A stretch of DNA of 64,000 nt, taken from contig NZ_LDIG01000121.1 of NCBI RefSeq assembly GCF_015845845.1, positions 24,485 to 88,484 on the forward strand. The letters are read 5' to 3'. Origin of the DNA: Paenibacillus dendritiformis (GTDB lineage: Bacteria; Bacillota; Bacilli; Paenibacillales; Paenibacillaceae). The position numbers were made by a program, and so were the translations under genes. The notes under the pieces are model-generated. The model was not told where the DNA came from, made no database searches, and was given only the letters and a program-made list of their open reading frames with translations. Positions 57,133-64,000 of this stretch are shown here, piece by piece (within the stretch, counting starts at the first letter, position 1; every line of letters starts with the position of its first letter).

Positions 57133-57161
57133 CCGCCCTTAACGTGGGCGGTTATATTTTT
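57133..57161 (+). terminator. terminator after the adenylyltransferase gene
   Basis: CCGCCC (57133-57138) pairs with GGGCGG (57146-57151), followed by TTATATTTTTG. Confidence 0.8.
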
Positions 57162-58091
57162 GTGCAATACACGTGTCTCCCCATAGCTCAGAAGGGTCAA
57201 GCAGTCGCAAATACCTAAAGAAGTCCCCTTTTTCCGGTAACCCGATTATCGTTGTTTGCCTCTTATGGCCAATATCCCAGCGACTCAGAGAAAAAGACAC
57301 ATGACTCCCCCCCCACGCTCTCGTCCTGCTGCATCAAGAGCATTTGCATTTTCCCCGCCCCCGCCTTTGTCCGGCTCCCATTCCAGCAACTCTCCGCTTG
57401 CGCCACGGAACGTTTGGCATACCTAATGTCGTTTACGCGGGGCATACCAGTAAGCAAAGATTCAGGCCGGTTTTTGATAAATAGATGTATATTCTTAAGG
57501 CAATTCCCTTTTTTTAAGAAATATCAGGATTGAACCGGAGATAGCGCATGGAGCAGTTAAAGGATGATGGACGAAATGGAACGAAGATGATGGCATTGAC
57601 GTGGGAACGGATGGAGGTATGCGAGTGAATTTTTTTCTCTCCTGACCGAACGGGAGATTGAGCACATGGTTAGAGGGGACAAGTCTAATCGCTCGGCGTT
57701 TGATCGCCCGGTATGGCCCGGGGAGGCTGAGTGGATGGGAGACGGCTAATAAGAATACAAAAGGATATAAATACGAGCGCCAACCTGAGCGGGTGGGAGA
57801 GCATGCCAAGAGGCTCGGAAGGGTGTTTAAGCGGCTGCACCCCGTCATTTTCCATTGAATCCAACCGTTTGTTTAACGCTTCGGAAAGAAAATTGCTGTT
57901 ATAATCAAATGCCGCCGAAATATAATACGCCACTTCACAGACCTCCGACGGCGCAGCAGCGCCGATGAATCCGAAGATTGCCATGCATGATGGGGGCCAG
58001 AAGCGACGGAACCGATTTTTTTGCATCGTTCTTTAAAGATGTGCTATCATAAATACAGTATACAACAGTTCGGAGTTCGGGGGTGTAACAG
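57162..58091. other. 930-base region without a confident gene
   Basis: No gene is supported. The left half is C-rich with poor codon structure. Dispersed repeat copies occupy about 57642-57830. On the minus strand, 57850-57990 gives a protein-like stretch (MAIFGFIGAAAPSEVCEVAY, then FLSEALNKRLDSMENDG) that runs into the repeat sequence and has no ribosome site; it may be a remnant. A ytoI promoter may lie near 58045 (TATCATAAAT). Confidence 0.4.
57642..57830 (+). repeat. dispersed copies of the 49-base repeat family
   Basis: Three related starts, CTGACCGAACGGGAGATTGA at 57642, CTGAGTGGATGGGAGACGGC at 57727 and CTGAGCGGGTGGGAGAGC at 57785, match the start of the repeats at 33.7-34.4 kb. The first is nearly the same as the minus-strand consensus of the first array (CTGACCGACGGGGAGATTGA). 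Spacing is irregular (85 and 58 bases), so this is a more decayed cluster. Confidence 0.55.
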
Positions 58092-59426
58092 ATGGAAGGG
58101 AATGATGGGACGGTCACGAAGTATGAGCAGTTGCTCCATCATATCGAGGGCTTGAAGCCGGGAACGAAAATATCGGTACGCAAGCTGGCGAAGGAGATGT
58201 CGGTGAGCGAGGGGACCGCTTACCGCGCCGTCAAAGAGGCCGAGAGCATCGGCATCGTCATTACGAAGGAGCGGATAGGGACGGTCCGCGTCGAGAAGAA
58301 GCCGCGCAATATGTCGGACAACCTGACCTTCGGCGAAGTGGTCGACATCTTAGGCGGGCATGTTTTGGGCGGCGGCAAAGGTCTGGAGAAAACGCTGAAC
58401 AAGTATGTCATCGGGGCGATGAAGCTGGACGCGATGGAGCGCTATATCGATGCCGGGAGCCTGCTTATCGTCGGGAACCGGGAGGATGCGCACCGTCTTG
58501 CCTTGCAGCACGGAGCGGGCGTCCTCATAACCGGGGGGTTCGGCACCAGCCGCGAGGTCAAGCTGCTGGCCGATGCGCTGAATCTGCCGATTTTTTCGTC
58601 GAAATACGACACGTTCACGGTCGCCTCGATCATTAACCGGGCGCTGTTCGACCGCTTAATCAAGAAGAAGATTATGATTATCGAGGATATCGTCACGTTG
58701 AAATCGAAAATGTATGTGCTGCGTCCTTCAAGCACGGTGCATGATTTCGAGCGGATGCGGGAAGAGACGGGGCACAGCCGTTTCCCGGTCGTGGACGAAT
58801 GGAACCGCGTCATCGGGATGATGACGTACAAGGATATGCTCGGCGCGGATTCCCAGCAGACAATCGAGAAGCTGTATACGCGAAGCCCTCTGACGGCCAC
58901 GCTGCAGACGACGCTGGCTACTGCCGCCCATACGATGGTGTGGGAAGGGGTGGAGCTGCTTCCTGTCGTCGATCGGAGCCGGAAGCTGATTGCGGTCGTG
59001 ACGCGCCGCGAGGTGCTGAACGCGTTGCGGGACGCGCGCCAGGAGACGCAATTGGGCGAGACATTCGTTGATTTGATATGGAACGGCTTCGAGGAACAGC
59101 GGGACGAGGAAGGAAATCCGATGTTCCGCGGGGCGATTACGCCCCAGATGGTCAACGGCTTCGGCGCGGTGTCGGAGGGCATATTGACGACGCTGATGAC
59201 GCAAGCCGCGCTGCGGGCGGTCAAGGAAATGCGGAGCTATGATCATGTGATGGACAATATCACCACGTATTTCGTCCGTCCGCTCCAGATTGAAGATGTC
59301 GTCACGCTGAAGCCCCAGTTGATCGAAATGAGCCGCAAGTTCTGCAAGCTGGAGGTCGAGATTCGGCATGGAGAGGTGCTGGCGGCCAAAGCGATGATGA
59401 CGATGCAGTCGATCGATCACGACTGA
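58092..59426 (+). CDS. ytoI: YtoI-like protein: HTH, DRTGG, CBS pair and hotdog domains
   Basis: A 444-residue multidomain protein. An N-terminal winged helix (about 10-65, SVRKLAKEMSVSEGTAYRAV), a DRTGG domain (about 80-190), two CBS domains (about 200-315) and a C-terminal hotdog thioesterase-like domain (about 330-440, LTTLMTQAALRAVKEM). The CBS pair suggests adenine nucleotide sensing. Function unknown. Synteny with ytpI, ytrI, ytrH and dnaE matches Bacillus. Confidence 0.92.
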   Translation: MEGNDGTVTKYEQLLHHIEGLKPGTKISVRKLAKEMSVSEGTAYRAVKEAESIGIVITKERIGTVRVEKKPRNMSDNLTFGEVVDILGGHVLGGGKGLEKTLNKYVIGAMKLDAMERYIDAGSLLIVGNREDAHRLALQHGAGVLITGGFGTSREVKLLADALNLPIFSSKYDTFTVASIINRALFDRLIKKKIMIIEDIVTLKSKMYVLRPSSTVHDFERMREETGHSRFPVVDEWNRVIGMMTYKDMLGADSQQTIEKLYTRSPLTATLQTTLATAAHTMVWEGVELLPVVDRSRKLIAVVTRREVLNALRDARQETQLGETFVDLIWNGFEEQRDEEGNPMFRGAITPQMVNGFGAVSEGILTTLMTQAALRAVKEMRSYDHVMDNITTYFVRPLQIEDVVTLKPQLIEMSRKFCKLEVEIRHGEVLAAKAMMTMQSIDHD

Positions 59427-59449
59427 TCCCCGCCTTTCCACGGCCAATG

Positions 59450-59474
59450 GCCTCTGCCCATCGCGGTCAGAGGC
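59450..59474. terminator. hairpin between ytoI and ytpI
   Basis: GCCTCTG (59450-59456) pairs with CAGAGGC (59468-59474), followed by TATTTAT on the plus strand; placed between converging genes. Confidence 0.6.
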
Positions 59475-59517
59475 TATTTATGCGCCTTCGTGCGAGGGAG
59501 CACCGGTGTGCGGCGGC

Positions 59518-59829
59518 TTATTTCGAGGAGCCGACCCCGTCAAGAATGCGCTGGAAGTGCATATGGTTGCGCACGCCGGCCAGCAGATTGAACAGCCCGA
59601 GCAGCATGACGACGGCGCCGACGATGATGCGCATCGTCGAGGCGGAGTACACGATCGCCTGAATGCCGGCCAGGCAGAGCAGCATCAGTCCCATGCAGAT
59701 GTTCATTCTGGCCGCGAACAGGCCGCGGAGCACCGTGTCCGTCTGCCGCCGGGAGCGGATGCTGAAAAAGACGGACAGCACGGATGTAATGCACAGTAAC
59801 AGGAACAGCGTCCATTGAATCCATTCCAT
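59518..59829 (-). CDS. ytpI: YtpI family membrane protein
   Basis: A 103-residue protein with three membrane helices, of the YtpI family. The FFSIRSRRQ and NICMGLMLLCLAG segments are typical. AAGGAGAG precedes the ATG. Role unknown. It is 82 bases after ytrI on the same strand. Confidence 0.88.
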   Translation of the reverse strand: MEWIQWTLFLLLCITSVLSVFFSIRSRRQTDTVLRGLFAARMNICMGLMLLCLAGIQAIVYSASTMRIIVGAVVMLLGLFNLLAGVRNHMHFQRILDGVGSSK

Positions 59830-59911
59830 CAGGAAGAACTCTCCTTCTCACATGCTTTTCATAGGTTATGGCTGTCCCTAGTGTATCACAAATCCCGCCG
59901 CATCCCAATAT

Positions 59912-60409
59912 TTAGGGCACCTTAGCCGGAATATAAGGTTTTACATCGACCCACACGTGAAGCACGCCCTCCGTGACGAGCATCGTGCGAAGCAGTACGG
60001 CATAATCCTTTTCATGCACATCGGGATAAATTTTATTGGCCAGCAGCCCCTCGACCAGCTTCGAATGCTCGTCGATCTGGAAGACGTCCCTGCCCTTCAA
60101 GCTGGATAAATCCTTGAGCAGGCGGCGCCGAATCTCGGTCTCATGGGCCTGGGGAAGAGTCGTGCCCGTGGCGGGTTCATAAATATGAACCTCGATGCTC
60201 TTGACAATCGTCCGCCGGTTCTTGTAGCGAAGCAGATCCTCCGCCTCCGCCTTATAGTGGGCGAGCCTGTCCTGCAGGTCGATGTTCATCATCATCAGCT
60301 CGTTGAACTGGTGCAAGTGCATCGCATGATATACCGCCGCGCCAATGACGATTCCGACCAGGACGAGCGCGATGTCGCCCAGCCATCTTGGTACTGCCTT
60401 CAACCGCAT
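59912..60409 (-). CDS. ytrI: sporulation membrane protein YtrI
   Basis: A 165-residue protein with one N-terminal membrane helix (about 11-30) and a soluble domain outside, matching YtrI of Bacillus in length and position. YtrH and YtrI are made in the mother cell under sigma-E and are needed for normal sporulation there. GAGGGGGCGG precedes the ATG; 37 bases after ytrH. Confidence 0.85.
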   Translation of the reverse strand: MRLKAVPRWLGDIALVLVGIVIGAAVYHAMHLHQFNELMMMNIDLQDRLAHYKAEAEDLLRYKNRRTIVKSIEVHIYEPATGTTLPQAHETEIRRRLLKDLSSLKGRDVFQIDEHSKLVEGLLANKIYPDVHEKDYAVLLRTMLVTEGVLHVWVDVKPYIPAKVP

Positions 60410-60446
60410 AGGCCCGCCCCCTCTCGCGGCCGGTGCTTGTCTGCGA

Positions 60447-60773
60447 TTAGATTCGGCTTCGGCATATCCATTGAATCAGCTCGGTTCCCATATGGGCGCC
60501 GATGAAGGAGACGAGGATGTAGAGAAGCTGCTTGAAGACCGGGGAGAGGTTCCCGTCCAGGAAGTTGCTTTCGATGACGCGTATCGGGTCGATCGTTCCG
60601 CCGACGGCGGCGACGACGGCCCATATTTTCAATTGCTCGGAAATATGCTGCATCGTATCGACCGGCGATTGCAGCGCGACGACGGCCCCGATGCCTGCCA
60701 ATATTGATCCGCCCAGCACGACGCCGAAGGCGATGAAAAAATCGATGAGCGCTTTGGACAGAAACGTACCCAT
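60447..60773 (-). CDS. ytrH: sporulation protein YtrH
   Basis: A 108-residue YtrH with about three membrane helices (LIDFFIAFGVVLGGSILAG and others). ATG 60773 is chosen for AAAGGAG before it. First gene of ytrHI. On the minus strand upstream, TCATATT (60855-60861) matches the sigma-E -35 pattern, but a matching -10 at the right distance was not seen. Confidence 0.9.
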   Translation of the reverse strand: MGTFLSKALIDFFIAFGVVLGGSILAGIGAVVALQSPVDTMQHISEQLKIWAVVAAVGGTIDPIRVIESNFLDGNLSPVFKQLLYILVSFIGAHMGTELIQWICRSRI

Positions 60774-60928
60774 TGAATGGTTTCTCCTTTCCTGCTCCCA
60801 CGGGTGCACGGCGGACAAGATGTCCTTTATACATATATAGAATTTCCGTGAAAAAATATGATACAATACAGGATAGACGAAAATATGTTCCCATGCATAG
60901 CACGGCACATGAAGGGGAGGGGAAGGCT

Positions 60929-63900
60929 ATGGAACCGTTCGTGCACCTGCACGTTCACAGTGAATACAGCCTGCTTGACGGTGCGGCCCGCATCGAGAAT
61001 CTGGCCGCGCGGGCGGCTCAATACGGGATGAAAGCGCTGGCGCTTACCGACCATGGGGTCATGTACGGGACCATCGCCTTCTACAAAGCTTGCCTGGCGC
61101 ACGGCGTCAAGCCGATTATCGGCATGGAGGCCTATGTGACGACCGGGTCGCTTCATGATAAAGGCTCCCGCAAGGAGCAGCCAATCTATCACCTGATTCT
61201 GCTGGCGAAGAACGAAGAAGGCTACCGCAATCTGATGCGGATTACGTCCATCGGGCATTTGGAAGGATTTCATTACAAGCCGCGGGTGGACATGGACACG
61301 CTGCGCCGGCATGCGGACGGCATCATCGCGATGAGCGCTTGCCTTGGAGGAGAGGTGTCCCAGCATGTGCTCCACGGGCGCGAAGAGGCCGCCCGGGAGG
61401 CGGCGGAACGCTATCGGGATATATTCAAGGACGGATTCTATCTGGAGCTGCAGGACCACGGGCTGCCCGAGCAGAAGAAGGTCAATCTCGGCCTGGTCGC
61501 GCTCAGCGAGGCGACGGGCATTCCGCTTGCGGTAACGAATGACGTCCATTATATGGAGGAAGAGGATGCCGCCGTGCAGGATGTCCTCATCTGCATCGGC
61601 ACGGGCAAGACGAAGGAAGACGAGGATCGGCTGAAGATGGGGACGACCCAGATGTACTTCAAGTCGGCGGAGGAGATGAACGCGCTGTTCCGCCACGTTC
61701 CGGAAGCGGTGGCGAATACGGCGCGCATTGCGGAGCAATGTCAGGTGACGCTGGACCTTGGCGCCTCGATTCTGCCTTCCTTCGGGCCGCTGCCGCCGGG
61801 GGTGTCCGCCCCCGATTACTTGCGGCAGCTGTGCCAGGAAGGGCTTGAACGGCGCTACGCGGATCTGCCCGTCTGGGCGGAAGAGGAGTTCCGCGCGGCG
61901 GCGCAGGATCGGCTGAACTATGAGCTGGACACGATCGAGAAGATGGGATTCTCCGATTATTTCCTTATCGTGTGGGATTTCATCCGCTTCGCGCATGAGC
62001 AGGGCATCATGACCGGTCCTGGCCGGGGTTCGTCCGCCGGCAGCTTGGTCGCCTACAGCTTGCGCATTACGAATGTGGACCCGCTCAAGTACCGGCTGCT
62101 GTTCGAGCGGTTCCTCAATCCTGAACGGATTACGATGCCGGATATCGACATCGATTTCAATGACGAACGGCGCGACGAAGTCATCCGCTATGTCGCCGAC
62201 AGATACGGCCATGACCGGGTCGCGCAGATCATCACCTTCGGCACGATGGCCGCGCGCGCGGCCGTACGGGATGTCGGCCGGGTGCTGAATGTGCCGTATA
62301 ACGAGACGGATCGGGCGGCCAAGCTGATCCCGAACCAGATTGGCATGACGCTCGCCAAGGCGCTGAACGCAAGCAGCGAGCTGCGCGAATGGAAGCAGCG
62401 CCAGCCGCGCATCGGCGAGCTGCTCGACATGGCGGCGAAGGTGGAGCGGATGCCGCGCCACGCCTCGACCCATGCGGCGGGCGTCGTCATCAGCCGCGAG
62501 CCCTTGACCGATTACGTGCCGCTTCAGGCCGGGACGGAGCATGCGGCGCTTACGCAATATTCGATGGAGCATCTGGAAGCGGTCGGGCTGCTGAAGATGG
62601 ACTTCCTCGGCCTGCGCACATTGTCGATTATCGAGCGCACGCTTGGCTGGGTGAAGAAGGATACGGGAGACGAGATCAGCCTGAACGCGCTTGACGACAC
62701 GGATCCGGCCACTTATGCGCTACTGGGCAGAGGGGATACGACGGGCGTATTCCAACTGGAATCGGCGGGCATGCGCCGCGTCCTGCGGGAATTGAAGCCG
62801 TCGTCGTTCGAGGATATCATATCCGTTCTTGCATTATACCGGCCGGGTCCGATGGAGTTCATCCCGAATTTTATTCAGAGCAAGCACGGCCTGAAGCCGG
62901 TGGAATACCCGCATCCCGATCTGGAGCCGATTCTCCGGGACACCTACGGAATAATCGTATACCAGGAGCAGATTATGCACATCGCCTCCAAGATGGCGGG
63001 CTTCAGTCTGGGGGAAGCGGATCTGCTGCGGCGGGCCGTGTCGAAGAAGAAGCGCGAAGTGCTGGATCAGCAGCGCCAGCATTTCGTGGAAGGCAGTCTG
63101 GGGCAGGGCTACTCTTCGGAGGAGGCGAACCGGGTGTACGACATGATCGTCCGCTTCGCCGACTACGGCTTCCCGCGCGCCCATGCGGCGGCGTATGCCG
63201 TGCTCGCCTTCCAGACAGCTTATCTGAAGGCGCATTATCCGACAGAATTCATGGCCTCCATGCTGACGGCCAATATGGGCAGCCACCGGAAGGTGGCGGA
63301 ATATATCGACGATTGCCGGCGGCTCGGCATCGAGGTGCTGCCGCCGGATGTCAATGAGAGCTTCGTGCCGTTCACGCCGGTCGCGGGCGGCATCCGCTTC
63401 GGCCTGGGCGCGATCAAGAATGTCGGCACGCTGGCGATCGACAGCATTATTCGCGAGCGGCGGGAGCGGCCTTATACGGATTTGCTCGATTTTTGCCAGC
63501 GGGTCGATCTGCGGGTCTGCAACCGGCGGGTCATCGAATCGCTCATTCAGGGCGGAGCCTTCGATTCCTTGCCGGGGCACCGGGCCCAACTGCTCGCCAT
63601 GATCGACGAGACGCTGGAGGCGGCCGCGAAATGGCGCAAGGATCGGGAAGATTTGCAGATCCAGTTCCTCGATCTCGTCGAGGTGAACAACTGGACGATC
63701 GAGTATCCCGAGGTCCAGCCGCTCACGATGCCGCAGCAGCTGGAGCTGGAGCGGGAACTGCTCGGCCTTTATCTGTCCGGGCATCCGCTGGACGAATATG
63801 ATCAATTGCTGGAGGAGCTCGACACCGACCGGCTTGTCGACCTTCACGAAGCGCCTGACGAGAGCGAGTGCATCGTCGCCGGGATGATCGTGTCGCTCCG

Positions 63901-64000
63901 CACCATTATGACGAAGAAGGGCAAGCCGATGGCCTTCGCCGAGCTGGAGGACCGCGTGGAGCGGGCCGAGGTCGTGCTGTTCCCGGAAGTGTGGAGGCGG
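60929..64000 (+). CDS. dnaE: DNA polymerase III subunit alpha DnaE (3' end beyond the window)
   Basis: The first 1024 codons of DnaE, open to the last base. An N-terminal PHP domain (HLHVHSEYSLLDGAARIENL), then the polymerase with GPGRGSSAGS at about 363 and the catalytic aspartates in PDIDIDFND at about 403, HASTHAAGVVI, and near the end the start of the OB-fold domain (IVAGMIVSLRTIMTKKGKP). The full protein should be about 1150-1200 residues. GGGGAGGGGAAGG precedes ATG. In Bacillus DnaE extends primers on the lagging strand alongside PolC. Divergent from ytrH. Confidence 0.97.
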   Translation, partial: MEPFVHLHVHSEYSLLDGAARIENLAARAAQYGMKALALTDHGVMYGTIAFYKACLAHGVKPIIGMEAYVTTGSLHDKGSRKEQPIYHLILLAKNEEGYRNLMRITSIGHLEGFHYKPRVDMDTLRRHADGIIAMSACLGGEVSQHVLHGREEAAREAAERYRDIFKDGFYLELQDHGLPEQKKVNLGLVALSEATGIPLAVTNDVHYMEEEDAAVQDVLICIGTGKTKEDEDRLKMGTTQMYFKSAEEMNALFRHVPEAVANTARIAEQCQVTLDLGASILPSFGPLPPGVSAPDYLRQLCQEGLERRYADLPVWAEEEFRAAAQDRLNYELDTIEKMGFSDYFLIVWDFIRFAHEQGIMTGPGRGSSAGSLVAYSLRITNVDPLKYRLLFERFLNPERITMPDIDIDFNDERRDEVIRYVADRYGHDRVAQIITFGTMAARAAVRDVGRVLNVPYNETDRAAKLIPNQIGMTLAKALNASSELREWKQRQPRIGELLDMAAKVERMPRHASTHAAGVVISREPLTDYVPLQAGTEHAALTQYSMEHLEAVGLLKMDFLGLRTLSIIERTLGWVKKDTGDEISLNALDDTDPATYALLGRGDTTGVFQLESAGMRRVLRELKPSSFEDIISVLALYRPGPMEFIPNFIQSKHGLKPVEYPHPDLEPILRDTYGIIVYQEQIMHIASKMAGFSLGEADLLRRAVSKKKREVLDQQRQHFVEGSLGQGYSSEEANRVYDMIVRFADYGFPRAHAAAYAVLAFQTAYLKAHYPTEFMASMLTANMGSHRKVAEYIDDCRRLGIEVLPPDVNESFVPFTPVAGGIRFGLGAIKNVGTLAIDSIIRERRERPYTDLLDFCQRVDLRVCNRRVIESLIQGGAFDSLPGHRAQLLAMIDETLEAAAKWRKDREDLQIQFLDLVEVNNWTIEYPEVQPLTMPQQLELERELLGLYLSGHPLDEYDQLLEELDTDRLVDLHEAPDESECIVAGMIVSLRTIMTKKGKPMAFAELEDRVERAEVVLFPEVWRR

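Noticed and set aside
57252..57533. 93-codon open frame after the adenylyltransferase gene
   Set aside because: Cysteine- and proline-rich with poor codon pattern, no ribosome site and no family.
60827..62572. 581-codon open frame opposite dnaE
   Set aside because: dnaE signatures on the plus strand are complete; the opposite frame shows no recognisable domain.

Overview
The window looks like chromosome from an endospore-forming member of the Bacillota, most likely Paenibacillus or a close relative. The reasons are the sporulation genes (spoVR, yhbH, ytrH, ytrI, a five-gene yheC/yheD coat cluster), the five-gene suf operon with SufU, bacillithiol-type YpdA, strong AAGGAGG ribosome binding sites, and many GTG and TTG starts. 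No rRNA, tRNA, CRISPR array or prophage was seen.

Layout. 0-1.4 kb: an Rpn/YhgA-like nuclease gene with a strong internal Shine-Dalgarno and ATG that could produce a 71-residue C-terminal protein. 2-4.6 kb: spoVR and yhbH. 4.8-8.6 kb: a carbohydrate locus in decay, with an intact sulfatase and IclR regulator, a broken DUF4091 gene and the tail of a solute-binding protein gene. 8.9-14.7 kb: DUF423 protein, GGDEF/EAL protein, a lineage-type hypothetical, YunC, a frameshifted mtnK, and dps with a PerR-like box. 15-20.4 kb: sufCDSUB. 20.7-22.3 kb: an IS110-family element with a long structured non-coding 3' side. 22.4-25 kb: two DUF4183 proteins, a small membrane protein and a polysaccharide deacetylase. 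25-30 kb: two HD-GYP proteins flanking yunD and uppP. 30-33.6 kb: MMPL transporter and yfkAB. 33.7-34.4 kb: two arrays of about 49-bp repeats in opposite orientation. 34.7-45 kb: ypdA, a HAD phosphatase, five consecutive yheC/yheD ATP-grasp genes, yheB and yheA. 45-53 kb: deoD, a Crp/Fnr regulator, deoB and a nucleoside ABC importer (nupNOPQ-like), which together form a nucleoside uptake and breakdown region. 53-57 kb: a large YhgE/Pip protein with sixteen 19-residue repeats, and an aminoglycoside 6-adenylyltransferase. 58-64 kb: ytoI, ytpI, ytrI, ytrH and dnaE, which runs off the end.

Best candidates for something not well described are the intragenic small protein in the Rpn gene, the possible guide RNA of the IS110 element, the 19-residue repeat YhgE protein and the dispersed 49-bp repeat family. 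All functional statements come from reading the sequence and recalling family signatures; no database search was run.
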